Shown: positions 1-7,365, counted from the stretch's first letter. The stretch: DNA of 64,000 nt from Peptoniphilus lacrimalis DSM 7455 (GCF_000378725.1 NZ_KB900371.1:1-64000), one strand, 5' to 3'. A program made the numbers and translations. The notes: a model not told the origin generated them from the letters alone.

Positions 1-76
1 CTCTAAGCCTGTGTTTAGTTTTCACCATATCGCCTGTAACGATATATGGATTTTCATAACAACCATTCTTACTCAT
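1..76 (-). CDS. ltrA: Group II intron-encoded protein, N-terminal fragment (partial)
   Basis: An open frame starts at ATG 76 (MSKNGCYENPYIV...) after about 380 nt of intron RNA, where the reverse transcriptase/maturase frame normally begins. It runs off the left edge after 25 codons, so no RT motif is visible. The call rests on position in the intron and on the open frame. A second in-frame ATG lies 16 codons later (MVKTKH) and could be the true start. Confidence 0.5.
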   Translation of the reverse strand, partial: MSKNGCYENPYIVTGDMVKTKHRLR

Positions 77-455
77 CCACAAACACCCCATCTTTGATGG
101 GAATTGCCGTTAGGCAAATTCAAACGTTTAGACCCTTACATTCGGAAGTACGTCAGTACTTTGGTATACACATTCTCACCATGCGTATTCGACACCCGAC
201 ATATAGGTAGCACCGTCCACCTCTGAACAGCTTTCGTGTCTGATGTTAATATCAGTCTTACGGCTACTCTCTGCCGACTTCACCGAGCTTTTGACAATGA
301 AATAGTCTAATATTCATTGCCAATCGGAGTATCAGTGTAGGCATTTCAGGGCGTTACCCCGTCATTCTACCTATCAGATTGCCAGTTCTCCTAAGTTTTG
401 AACTTTCAGTCCTTCGACTTAGTGCATAAGCTTTTCACTTATGAACGTGTCGCAC
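1..455 (-). mobile_element. Group II intron, 5' part, inserted in maff2
   Basis: On the minus strand the intron starts at 455 with the bacterial group II 5' consensus GTGCG, reading GTGCGACACG. About 380 nt of structured non-coding RNA follow, and then an open frame typical of domain IV. The upstream exon stops mid-codon after Maff2 residue 38 (GYGNDN), where intact homologues continue NPGAKSQG, so the insertion is clear. A 7-nt complementarity between exon positions 457-463 and intron positions 292-298 may be an IBS1/EBS1 pairing, but it is offset by one base from the junction. The 3' part with domains V/VI is beyond the left edge. Confidence 0.82.
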
Positions 456-570
456 GATTGTCATTCCCATAACCTTCCATCAGGTTGATAACACCCCATG
501 CTCCAAGTCCTGCACCTACTGCCATTACCAAAATCTTTAATACATTAACTGCCTGTGTAAAAAATTCCAT
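456..570 (-). CDS. Maff2 family conjugal transfer membrane protein, 5' exon
   Basis: The frame starts at ATG 570 with a GAGGAGG ribosome site inside the end of the upstream ssb gene. It reads MEFFTQAVNVLKILVMAVGA and continues for 38 codons through a hydrophobic, glycine-rich segment ending EGYGNDN. This is the N-terminal two thirds of Maff2, a VirB2/TrbC-like small membrane protein of Tn1549-type ICEs. The frame is then cut by GTGCG of a group II intron. The 3' exon is off the window. A complete protein would be made only if the intron splices. Confidence 0.85.
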
Positions 571-573
571 AAT

Positions 574-885
574 TTATTCCTCCTCGCTTTCTTCTTTCTT
601 TTCAATCTTGTTATATGACTTCACTACAAAGTTTTTGTAAGTCTTTCCCTCTTTTTCACGCTTCTTAAAGTAACCAAAGATATGAATCAAATCGCCTTTT
701 TCAAAGTCCTTTGCTTTCTCCGATTTTTCTCCATAGGCGGCACAGTTGATATACTCCTTGCCTTTCCCGTACTTTTTTACAAGCGTGAAGTTTGCAACCT
801 CAACAGTTTCTCCCTCTTTGTCAAAATTTGAGAAAGTGGGCTCTGCCAATAAATTGGCATTGATGTTAATCATTTCTTGCTTCAT
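574..885 (-). CDS. ssb: Single-stranded DNA-binding protein (ICE-encoded)
   Basis: A 103-residue OB-fold protein. It has a short N-terminal strand (MKQEMININANLLAEP), the SSB pattern VEVANFTLVKKYGKGKEYINC, then KGDLIHIFGYFKKREKEGKTY and an acidic C-terminal tail (KKEESEEE) like the protein-interaction tip of SSBs. An upstream in-frame ATG at 909 exists, but AAAGGAG lies just before ATG 885, so 885 is the likely start. The gene sits between virD4 and maff2 as in related ICEs and probably coats transferred or replicating ICE single strands. Confidence 0.85.
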   Translation of the reverse strand: MKQEMININANLLAEPTFSNFDKEGETVEVANFTLVKKYGKGKEYINCAAYGEKSEKAKDFEKGDLIHIFGYFKKREKEGKTYKNFVVKSYNKIEKKEESEEE

Positions 886-997
886 TAAAAATTTCTCCTT
901 TTCTTTCAATAAAAAAGCGATTGGAGTTTTTTCTTTTCCAATCGCTAATGCTCATCCTATTTACTTTTTTCTTAGTGGGACTTCGTATTCTTATCAT
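866..997 (-). CDS. Possible 43-residue leader ORF upstream of ssb
   Basis: ATG 997 is preceded by AGGAGGT and opens a 43-codon frame beginning MIRIRSPTKKKVNR, rich in Lys and Arg. It runs through the terminator-like hairpin at 916-946 and stops just past the ssb start. Ribosomes translating it would melt the hairpin, so it could act as an attenuating leader peptide. I recognise no family. Only the strong ribosome site and the overlap with the hairpin support it. Confidence 0.3.
   Translation of the reverse strand: MIRIRSPTKKKVNRMSISDWKRKNSNRFFIERKGEIFNEARND
911..946 (-). terminator. Intrinsic terminator-like hairpin before ssb
   Basis: On the minus strand AGCGATTGG and CCAATCGCT form a perfect 9-bp stem around a 13-nt loop, followed at once by TTTTTTATT. 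It lies between virD4 and ssb in the same operon and is therefore probably an attenuator, not an operon end. Confidence 0.65.
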
Positions 998-1016
998 CTT
1001 ACCTCCTGGCTTTGAG

Positions 1017-1057
1017 TAATAAAAAAGCAGCAAATCTATGTTCTTTAGACTTACTGC
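1017..1057 (-). terminator. Terminator-like hairpin at the end of virD4
   Basis: On the minus strand GCAGTAAGTCTA pairs with TAGATTTGCTGC (12 bp, two G-U pairs) and is followed by TTTTTTATT. The stem overlaps the virD4 stop codon. Together with the hairpin at 911-946 it flanks a small region holding a possible leader ORF. Confidence 0.6.
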
Positions 1058-1851
1058 ACTCTTGTAATAACTGTTTCCCTATTCAGCTTTGCTTTTCCTT
1101 TTCGCTTCATATAGCTTTCTATGTCAAACAAATTTTTCTTGTCATAGTCCTCAAGCAGCTTATAGTTCTTGTGTTTTGTAATATCGAATTTATCTGATAG
1201 AAAAGGTCTGACACCACGAAGCTGAAAAATACATTTACCGCCGTCCATGACCGTAATTTCATCTTGGCTCATAAGCTCCTTACCTGTCTTTTGATAATTA
1301 AGTCCAAAACTCTTTTGATTACTCCTTGTTTCCGATGTGTTGTAAAGGTCAATGGTTTCTTTACCAAGCGTTTCAGAAAGCTCTTTAAGTGTTGTTTTCT
1401 CCTTTCCACCAAGAAATAAAGTGCTATCACAGTTGCCCACGATTGTGTCAGCATTATCTTTATAGATTGCCTTTAGCTGAGATTGTGCTTGAAGAATTAT
1501 ACTCGCTGATATTTCTCTGGAACGGATTGTCGCTATCAGTTTTTCAAACTTTGGAATTAAGCCGATGTTTGCAAACTCGTCAAGTAGGCATCTTACATGA
1601 ACAGGTAATCTTCCTCCATACACATCATCTGCCTTATCACATAACAAGTTAAATAGCTGAGAATACATAATAGATACCACAAAGTTAAAAGTATCATCTG
1701 TATCGGAGATGATAACAAAGAGTGCTGTCTTTCTATCTCCCAGTGTATCAAGCTCAAGTTCATCTTCACTCATTAGTTCTCTTAGCTCTCTTATGTCAAA
1801 AGGTGCAAGTCTTGCTCCACAAGATATTAGAATTGACTTGGCAGTTTTTCC
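1051..1851 (-). pseudogene. virD4: VirD4/TraG coupling protein, 3' fragment (disrupted)
   Basis: The 265 codons after the junction GGA encode the C-terminal half of the coupling protein that feeds the relaxosome to the transfer channel. Visible are KTAKSILISCGARLAPFD, the Walker B segment CLLDEFANIG, then ATIRSREIS...QAQSQL and a C-terminal KFDITKHKNYKLLEDYDKK region. Inside the fragment an ATG at 1773 (MSEDELELD) could start a short product but has no convincing ribosome site. The 5' half lies at 16950-17936. Joining the two at the shared GGA gives one continuous 594-residue frame, the usual VirD4 size. Confidence 0.9.
1849..1851 (-). other. Left junction of the inner transposon (core GGA)
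   Basis: Minus-strand sequence reads TTACAGGA then AAAACTGCC, the resumed virD4 frame (G-K-T-A). The right junction reads GCTGCTGGA then GTAATAG. Only GGA is common to both, as expected for the short core used by TnpX-type serine recombinases, which cross over at GA. Just inside each end is a related inward sequence (GTAACAA at the left, GTAATAG at the right). Confidence 0.8.
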
Positions 1852-1874
1852 TGTAACAACTTGTCAAGGACTTT

Positions 1875-2060
1875 CTAATCATTTTTATGGGGTTTTTTAT
1901 CTTTTTCTCGCTCCATTTCCCTAAGCATTATCCTTTTCAATTTATCTTGCATAGTTTCAGTCGCATTTTCATTAAAATGGACAACAACCTCATAAGTTGC
2001 CATTCCAATCTTCTTTATGGTCTTTATTCCTGTATTTTGTTCGTTTTTATTTTCGTGCAT
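1875..2060 (-). CDS. tnpW: TnpW family transposon protein
   Basis: A 61-residue protein starting MHENKNEQNTG at ATG 2060, which has GGAGGG 8 nt upstream; a longer frame from 2090 lacks a site. The core TYEVVVHFNENATETMQDKL followed by KRIMLREMEREK matches the small TnpW proteins of Tn4451/Tn4453-type transposons. Their role is unknown and they always accompany the element. It is the last gene before the left end, only about 25 bp from the junction. Confidence 0.8.
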   Translation of the reverse strand: MHENKNEQNTGIKTIKKIGMATYEVVVHFNENATETMQDKLKRIMLREMEREKDKKPHKND

Positions 2061-2088
2061 ATTAGTTTCCCTCCTGTTAGTTGCAATC

Positions 2089-2121
2089 AAAAAAAGACGA
2101 TAGAGTTTTATTTCTACCGCC
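2089..2121 (-). terminator. Terminator-like hairpin before tnpW
   Basis: On the minus strand GGCGGTAGA pairs with TCTATCGTC (two G-U pairs) around an 8-nt AT loop, followed by TTTTTTTG. A very similar hairpin lies before repA at 20079-20099. Confidence 0.6.
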
Positions 2122-2171
2122 TTTCACAAGTCTTGTAGCTATTCATTTAATAACGCTTTACCATTTACATA

Positions 2172-3161
2172 TTAAATTTTCAAATCCTTATTGTTCAGCA
2201 TTCCGCCAAACATCGTATGATACATATCCTTGGAAGATTCCTCTATCTTTGTAATACTTGATATTTTATTTCCTGCATCTTTTGATGATGCTCCGCAAAG
2301 ATAAAAGGCTTCACTGTCTGTTCCATAGTCAATGGCAATATATCTATCGTGATACTTTTTACCTGCAATTTTCATCTTCAGATTGATATTAGGGTAATCT
2401 TTTCTAAAATCGTTTAGGATATTTTTTGTCAGCATATCCTTGTTTTTCACATTGTCGCTAAAGACTATAATTTCAACATTGTCTTTTGCAGCTCTTAATA
2501 ATTCTAAGGTTTTCAAGCCTATATAGTTATCTATTACATAAATGCTTTTCTTTGCAGACTTATATATTTTTGTATAAGCAACATCTGCTTCAATCTTATC
2601 TCCATTCATTAAAAGGAAATGCTTGTATGTGTCTGGATCTATAAAATTATCCATAACCTTTTTCAAATCTTCTTTTGTAGCCATTTGCGACTTTATTTCA
2701 GCTATATCCTTTGTGTTTTGATTTGTCTGTACTGCTATTTGTACCAATTCTTTTGAGCTAATAAAATCTTGATTTTCGATTATAAAGTCTTTCATCTGCT
2801 TAAATGTTCTAATTAAGGCTCTACTTTGCCTAATCGCAAGTTCACCTCTTAATACCGTCATAAGCATATAAATACCTTGTTCTGTAAAGGCATTTGGTAA
2901 GTATCTTGAACCGCCCCAACTTGAGGTGAAATTTTTGCACCTCAAGTTTTCAAATTCATTCTCGGTAAGTTGAAACATAAAATCTTCGCCTTCAAACTTC
3001 TCAATATTGTTTTTTACCTGTCTATTAAAGTTTTTTGTTTCATAACCATATATTTCAGCTAAATCTGCATCAAGCATTACTTTTTGCCCACGAATAAGAT
3101 ATATTTTTTCTTGTATAGTTTTATCATCTACAATAACTATCTCTTTATTTTCTTCTGCCAT
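2172..3161 (-). CDS. ORF6N domain protein with PLD-like C-terminal domain
   Basis: A 329-residue protein. The start is ATG 3161 with GGAGGTG upstream, not the longer frame. Residues about 10-100 form an ORF6N domain (YLIRGQKVMLDADLAEIYGY, then RYLPNAFTEQGIYML), a DNA-binding module common in phage and mobile-element proteins. A helical linker follows. Residues about 190-320 resemble a phospholipase D-like half-domain: KSAKKSIYVIDNYIGLKTLELL and an HDRYIAID motif (HxR in place of HxK) followed by GASSKDAG. Either a regulator or a nuclease-type effector is possible. Only one HKD-like motif is seen, so activity would need dimerisation or is lost. It follows the DUF1413 gene by about 20 bp. Confidence 0.72.
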   Translation of the reverse strand: MAEENKEIVIVDDKTIQEKIYLIRGQKVMLDADLAEIYGYETKNFNRQVKNNIEKFEGEDFMFQLTENEFENLRCKNFTSSWGGSRYLPNAFTEQGIYMLMTVLRGELAIRQSRALIRTFKQMKDFIIENQDFISSKELVQIAVQTNQNTKDIAEIKSQMATKEDLKKVMDNFIDPDTYKHFLLMNGDKIEADVAYTKIYKSAKKSIYVIDNYIGLKTLELLRAAKDNVEIIVFSDNVKNKDMLTKNILNDFRKDYPNINLKMKIAGKKYHDRYIAIDYGTDSEAFYLCGASSKDAGNKISSITKIEESSKDMYHTMFGGMLNNKDLKI

Positions 3162-3182
3162 GAAATGCACCTCCAACATTAT

Positions 3183-3506
3183 CTAAATTCTTTTATATTT
3201 TTCTACTCCACCTTCAGCTTTTCCGATGTGTTCCACATTTTTTACAAGTCTCTTATTTACATTTTCATAAAACCATCTGCCAATCAATGCCGGCGGTGTT
3301 GCGATTAACTCTCTCAAAACAAATTCTTTGCCTTTCGGTAAAGAGCTAATTTTGTTTAATAAGGTAGTATATAGGTCAGCATAGCTTGTATTTTCTTGTA
3401 AACTACTACACTTACAATATTCAGTAACGCTTGGGAAACCTCCCTCTATTGCTTTTTTAGTTAAAATTTCAAGTTCTTCATCGGTTACAGTAAATTGAAT
3501 TCGCAT
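3183..3506 (-). CDS. DUF1413 domain protein
   Basis: A 107-residue protein with AAGGAGAGG before ATG 3506. The N-terminal part (MRIQFTVTDEELEILTKKA) looks like a small ribbon-helix-helix type domain. The C-terminal part has LPKGKEFVLRELI and PPALIGRWFYENV, the DUF1413 signature. Function unknown. It is co-transcribed with the ORF6N/PLD protein 22 bp downstream, so the two may work as a pair, for example a DNA-binding or antitoxin-like partner; that role is speculation. Confidence 0.65.
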   Translation of the reverse strand: MRIQFTVTDEELEILTKKAIEGGFPSVTEYCKCSSLQENTSYADLYTTLLNKISSLPKGKEFVLRELIATPPALIGRWFYENVNKRLVKNVEHIGKAEGGVEKYKRI

Positions 3507-3679
3507 TTATATATCCTCTCCTTATAACTGAGTTTATTACCATATCATTATCATTTTATCATAAATACGATATTTTTTCCATACTGCAATTTTAAGCCCT
3601 ATTTTACACTTAGCTATAGTCTCATATCTATTTTATGATTAACGCTCTAAAAACACCTTTCCACCGTCTTATGCGAAGT

Positions 3680-4411
3680 CTACAAGTGTTCACCCTTGTC
3701 ATAATCTTCAAAGGTATATACTTTTTTCCCTTTGTCCTGTTCATACCAATGAACTAAGGTCGCATAATGGTCTTTGTAGTTTCTTCCTGTACTTTGCATA
3801 TAGGTTGACAGCTTCTCTATCATTTTATCCCTATGACCTTGCATTTTATCCTTTAATTTTCCATATTCTTCATCAGTTAAGGAAACATTTTTATATTCTC
3901 CATAAAGGTTGGGGGATATTTTTTCTATCTCCCCCTCTTTTTCTAACTCTATATCTATCTCTTTATCTATCTCTATATCTCCGTTGCAGTTTTGTTGCAA
4001 AAGGTTGCAAGGTGTTGCACCAGTGTTGCATTGCAACGCTTTTTGTCCTCTCGATTTTCTTGAACGCCTTGTAGAAGCTGTTTCTGAACCTATAAGACTT
4101 GGGATTTCTGTTAAAAAATACTCGTCATTTTCTGTGATTATCTCCATCAAGCCTTGTGCTATAATATAATTTACTGTAACCATTACATCATCTTCCGTTT
4201 CATCAATCGTTAAGGCAATCTCTTTGATAAAGTCTGTTTCTACTCCATCATAATACAGCTTCCCACTATCTTTTAAGCTAAGTAAAAGCAATTTAAGATA
4301 GATGATTGTATAGGTATCTCCTCCTGATATTTTTCTTAGCCTTTTGATTCTCTTATCTGTAAAAAAATCTTCTTTCAATTTTAACCAATAGTATCTTCTG
4401 TTGTCTGCCAT
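3680..4411 (-). CDS. Phage-type replisome organizer N-terminal domain protein
   Basis: A 243-residue protein. Residues about 5-115 match the phage replisome organizer N-terminal domain (RYYWLKLKEDFFTDKRIKRL, GGDTYTIIYLKLLLLSLK), a winged-helix fold that binds the replication origin. The middle is low complexity with Glu, Ile and Asp repeats encoded by a tatct-rich run near 3945-3985. The C-terminal 65 residues (LTDEEYGKLKDKM...YKDHYATLVHWYEQDKG...EDYDKGEHL) are shared with the unrelated RepA at 19263. It probably starts replication of the excised transposon. It abuts the relaxase gene by 2 bp. Confidence 0.78.
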   Translation of the reverse strand: MADNRRYYWLKLKEDFFTDKRIKRLRKISGGDTYTIIYLKLLLLSLKDSGKLYYDGVETDFIKEIALTIDETEDDVMVTVNYIIAQGLMEIITENDEYFLTEIPSLIGSETASTRRSRKSRGQKALQCNTGATPCNLLQQNCNGDIEIDKEIDIELEKEGEIEKISPNLYGEYKNVSLTDEEYGKLKDKMQGHRDKMIEKLSTYMQSTGRNYKDHYATLVHWYEQDKGKKVYTFEDYDKGEHL

Positions 4412-4413
4412 TT

Positions 4414-6066
4414 TTATCTTTCCTCCCCTTTATTTTTATAATTTTCTTTAGCCTTTTCCTTGGCTTTTTGTTTGTACTGCCCCTTTATTTCCTCTTGCTC
4501 TTGGAATTTTTTCAGTTGTGCAATCACACTTGGTTTATCTCCTCTCTTAATTGCCTTGTCTATCTCTATGCTTAGGTCTATTCCATACTCTTCATTGACA
4601 ATCTTTACTGCATATTTGATATGGTCTATCTGCTTAAATTCGTCTTGAACTTTAGCTTTATCTTTGGTTAGCTCTTGTATCTGATTTTCAAGGCTTGATA
4701 TTTCTTTCTGCCAATCACTCGACTTTATAGCTGATGTTCCAGTAAATTTTTCTATGATCTTTCTTGCTCTTTGGTATCTGTCTATTTCTTTTTTATGGGA
4801 ATTGTAAAAACTGTCTTTGAATAGTGTCTTGCTTTTGTATTCCTGATAGACTTCTTTGTTTTCTCTGATAGCGTCTATGCAGCTTACACATTGATTTAGG
4901 TCTTTTATTCTTTGTGTTTTATCTTGAATATCACCACTTATCTTTTTACTTTGCTTTGCCAGTTCAAAGACTTTTCCTTGTAGGTCTGCTATGGTTTGAA
5001 GATGATTATCTTTCAAATAGTAGATTGCTTTTACAAATCTCTTTAGGTCTGCATTTCCCTTTTTTATCTGTCCGTAGTAGGATAAATTTTTTGTTTTTTC
5101 TCCCTGTATCTCGTTGTAGATAGAAATATACTCATAGAGGTTAAAGAGTTCCGCTTTGTTCTCCAGTTCATCTTTCTTGGTCTGTTTATACTCATCGTAT
5201 TTTGCTTGCAGATTTCCAAGTAAAGAGTCTATCCAAGAGGTGATTTCTTTTATCTTGTTCTTGATGGCTTTTACTAAAGAGTTATGCTTTTTGATTTCTC
5301 TATTGATATTTCCTTTGTCGGTTTCGATTCCTTTTTTCTCTAAGGCACTGGCACTTGCTCCCATGTGAATGGTTGGGATTTCTTCTATCCCTTGTCTTTT
5401 GTAGGAACGATGATCTACTCTCTTTTCCTGATGATTTTTTTCTAAATACTGATTACAAAGGCTTGCAAAATTCTTTCTCCATTTCTCTGCGTTGCCTTTA
5501 TCGTTCCAGTCTGTCAGCTCTACTTTTCTTGTTTTGTAATTACCACTTTTTAGTTTTATCTTTTCTCCCTTTTCATCAAGAACATATTCTTTTTTGCTTT
5601 TTGCCAGCCACTCTCCTTTTTTATTAATCGGTCTAAGAGTAGTCATAATATGTGCATGGATATTGTTATTTTCTTCATCACTTTCATCATGAATTGCAAG
5701 GTCTGCTATCATTCCTTTTGATACAAAATGTTCTTGTATGAAGTCGGTAATGAGTTTCTTGTTTTCTTCAAAGGATAATTCTTTTGGTAGAGCAATGATA
5801 AAATTTCTTGCAAGCTGTGCATTGCTTGCTTTCTCATTTAGTTCAACGCTGTTCCATAATGTAGTTCTATCTTTTAATGCTATGGGAACATTCTCCGGCA
5901 AGAAGATTTCTGAATGTAAAAGTCCCTTTTTATTATGGTAATCGTGAACTTCTCCGTCCCATTCATTTTTGATTTTCTCACAAGAGATATATGCTGCACT
6001 TGCAACTGCCGATTTACTTTTTCCTCTGCTTATCATAGAAATATTAAAGTGAAATGTTTCTGCCAC
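4414..6066 (-). CDS. mobL: MobA/MobL family relaxase
   Basis: A 550-residue MOBQ-type relaxase that would nick the element at its oriT and lead the strand into a recipient. The first 230 residues form the nuclease: AAYISCEK carrying the probable catalytic Tyr, LARNFIIALPKELS, IHDESDEE and the metal-binding HUH-like motif NNNIHAHIMTTLRPI, then LTDWNDKGNAEKWR. The remaining 300 residues are long charged coiled coil. ATG 6066 is the start; the oriT candidate lies about 130 bp upstream. With no secretion genes in the inner transposon, it must use the channel of a helper such as the surrounding ICE. Confidence 0.88.
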   Translation of the reverse strand: MAETFHFNISMISRGKSKSAVASAAYISCEKIKNEWDGEVHDYHNKKGLLHSEIFLPENVPIALKDRTTLWNSVELNEKASNAQLARNFIIALPKELSFEENKKLITDFIQEHFVSKGMIADLAIHDESDEENNNIHAHIMTTLRPINKKGEWLAKSKKEYVLDEKGEKIKLKSGNYKTRKVELTDWNDKGNAEKWRKNFASLCNQYLEKNHQEKRVDHRSYKRQGIEEIPTIHMGASASALEKKGIETDKGNINREIKKHNSLVKAIKNKIKEITSWIDSLLGNLQAKYDEYKQTKKDELENKAELFNLYEYISIYNEIQGEKTKNLSYYGQIKKGNADLKRFVKAIYYLKDNHLQTIADLQGKVFELAKQSKKISGDIQDKTQRIKDLNQCVSCIDAIRENKEVYQEYKSKTLFKDSFYNSHKKEIDRYQRARKIIEKFTGTSAIKSSDWQKEISSLENQIQELTKDKAKVQDEFKQIDHIKYAVKIVNEEYGIDLSIEIDKAIKRGDKPSVIAQLKKFQEQEEIKGQYKQKAKEKAKENYKNKGEER

Positions 6067-6198
6067 TTTTAAGCTCCTTTCATTTTTTGTTTGTTTTCAG
6101 GTAAAGGAAAAAGCAGACAGGTTATTTTTTGTATCTTTTCCTATCTACTTTATCCGTATGTTTTTATTAAGTTTTGGATTTTTAAAGACTTGCTAAAA

Positions 6199-6280
6199 TC
6201 CCTTAGTTTTTCTAAGGGCGCAATTATACACCCTAAAGGGTGCTTTGCGTTCTGCGAAGCTTTTTGCCCTTGCAGGGAGC
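6199..6280 (-). other. Candidate oriT with IncQ/pTi-like nic core
   Basis: This 244-bp gene-free region upstream of the relaxase holds three tandem stem-loops: CCCTTAG/CTAAGGG (6200-6218), CACCC/GGGTG (6229-6242) and GCTTTGC/GCGAAGC (6242-6260). Between the first two the minus strand reads TATAATTGCGCCCTTAG. Its TTGCGCCCT core matches the nic region of MOBQ origins (RSF1010 AAGTGCGCCCT, pTi ATTGCGCCCTT). An IR next to a conserved GCGCCCT and upstream of a MobA/MobL gene is the classical layout. The nick itself is inferred. Confidence 0.7.
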
Positions 6281-6310
6281 TTCTGAAAAAACTATGGTTT
6301 TTTATTTTAT

Positions 6311-6640
6311 CTACTCTATCTCTGTTTCATCTTCCATATCTTTCCCATTTATCATTTCTTCATAGGCTTGTCTGTATTCTTTTGTGTGAGTAGCAACTTT
6401 AAGTAATTCTTCTATCTCATCGTTAGTAAACATGATAGGATTTTTAATGACTCTTTCTACTATCAAGCCTCTTTGTATGAGCCTATGATTTCTTCTTTTT
6501 CGTTCCTTTTCGTTTGCAAGTTTTTCTAATTTCTTGCCTTGATTTTGTAATTGTTTCAGCTTCACATCGCACTTTTCTCTTTCTTGCTGAAGTTCAGAAA
6601 TTTGTTCCTGTACTTCCTGTAATGTGTTTTCTTTCTTCAT
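6311..6640 (-). CDS. DUF3847 domain protein, probable mobilization accessory
   Basis: A 109-residue, strongly charged protein with GGAGGA before ATG 6640. Residues about 5-50 form a coiled coil (QEVQEQISELQQEREKCDVK), then KRRNHRLIQRGLIVERV, the DUF3847 signature, and an acidic tail. DUF3847 proteins usually sit just before MobA/MobL genes. By position and size it could be the MobC-like relaxosome partner binding the oriT directly downstream, but that role is inferred. Confidence 0.7.
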   Translation of the reverse strand: MKKENTLQEVQEQISELQQEREKCDVKLKQLQNQGKKLEKLANEKERKRRNHRLIQRGLIVERVIKNPIMFTNDEIEELLKVATHTKEYRQAYEEMINGKDMEDETEIE

Positions 6641-6674
6641 TTTTCATTCCTCCGTTTTGGTATCTGCTTGTTTC

Positions 6675-6717
6675 CATAAAGAAAGGTTAAGCACCTTTTT
6701 TTGACACTTAACCTTTC
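6675..6717 (-). terminator. Strong hairpin between sigma-like gene and DUF3847 gene
   Basis: On the minus strand GAAAGGTTAAG and CTTAACCTTTC make a perfect 11-bp stem with a 15-nt loop, followed by TTTATGG. The T-tract is weak, so it may be an attenuator or an RNA-processing site. The stem carries AAAGG and a GTG-started 6-codon mini-frame ending in the 3' arm. Confidence 0.5.
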
Positions 6718-6724
6718 CAAGTTT

Positions 6725-7141
6725 TTAGATTTTATCTTCTAAAATCTTTCTCAGTTTTTCTAAAATCCTATCCCTCCTCCCACTGATTGCTTGATGTGTA
6801 ACTTTCTCTCTTCTGCTGATTGACCTTAGACTTTCTTCTTTGTAGAAGATGGCTTCCATCAACTCTCGTTCTTCTTTTGAAAGAGTATTTAATGCTCTAT
6901 GAAGTTCTTCAATTCGCATTTTTACTTCTACAATTTTTTCTAAGTCTATCTTTTCATCTATGATGTTATCTACAAAGTGTCCATCATGATCCAGTGCCGA
7001 AAATGGTATTACATTATGCTTCCAATCTTTTCTTTGGAGATACTTTTCATGCTCTGTTATCTTCCAATAGGCTTTGTAGACTTCTTCACTTACAGGTACG
7101 GCTTTGCCTTTTACATAAAGGTAATATTCTTTCTTTGCCAC
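6725..7141 (-). CDS. Sigma-70 region 4-like HTH protein of the transposon
   Basis: A 138-residue protein with a GTG start at 7141 and GGAGG 10 nt upstream. The N-terminal part (KKEYYLYVKGKAVPVSEEVYKAYWK) is typical of mobile-element sigma-like regulators. Residues about 80-135 (LNTLSKEERELMEAIFYKEESLRSISRR then VTHQAISGRRDRILEKL) form a sigma-70 region 4 helix-turn-helix. Related proteins such as Orf7 of Tn916 act in control of transfer genes. It stands first in the mobilization gene cluster, so it is a plausible regulator of mob transcription. Confidence 0.72.
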   Translation of the reverse strand: MAKKEYYLYVKGKAVPVSEEVYKAYWKITEHEKYLQRKDWKHNVIPFSALDHDGHFVDNIIDEKIDLEKIVEVKMRIEELHRALNTLSKEERELMEAIFYKEESLRSISRREKVTHQAISGRRDRILEKLRKILEDKI

Positions 7142-7185
7142 TTAGTCATCCTCCTTTTTAAGTTCTCTGTTTTGGTTTTGAGAAT

Positions 7186-7225
7186 AAAAAAGGAGGACTT
7201 CTACACTTTGACGTAAAAAGTCCTC
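7186..7225 (-). terminator. Intrinsic terminator-like hairpin before sigma-like gene
   Basis: On the minus strand GAGGACTT and AAGTCCTC form an 8-bp stem with a 17-nt loop, followed by CTTTTTTATT. It lies between the small ORF at 7258 and the sigma-like gene. Confidence 0.65.
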
Positions 7226-7257
7226 TCGGCTTAAAAACTAATGTTTTATATAATTTT

Positions 7258-7365
7258 CTATTTTGTTGTTTCTGGTAAAGTATTATTGCTATGTGTAAGC
7301 AATTCCAAGAATAAAAAAGGATAATTATATCGTTCTGTGAAAACCGAAACTATAAGTTTTGACAT
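7258..7365 (-). CDS. Possible 35-residue peptide after the ECF operon
   Basis: ATG 7365 has GGAGGG 6 nt upstream. The 35-codon frame reads MSKLIVSVFTERYNYPFLFL then ELLTHSNNTLPETTK. The ATG lies in the 5' arm of the hairpin at 7312-7373 and the frame runs through the hairpin and its T-tract, so translation would oppose termination. I recognise no family. LPETT is not a sortase signal here (no hydrophobic tail). It could be a leader peptide controlling the mob genes downstream. Confidence 0.4.
   Translation of the reverse strand: MSKLIVSVFTERYNYPFLFLELLTHSNNTLPETTK

Noticed and set aside
746-1015. Plus-strand open frames over the ICE genes (here and at 5156-5941, 12108-12470 and elsewhere)
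   Set aside because: They lie opposite well-supported minus-strand genes, have no ribosome sites and look like shadows with Phe/Ser/Leu-rich composition.
3940-3990. Short tandem tatct-type repeats, considered as a CRISPR or iteron array
   Set aside because: The units are too short and irregular, and they encode a Glu/Ile/Asp-rich linker in the replisome organizer gene.
7258-7365. LPETT near the end of the small peptide, as a sortase motif
   Set aside because: It is not LPXTG, and there is no hydrophobic segment after it and no signal peptide.
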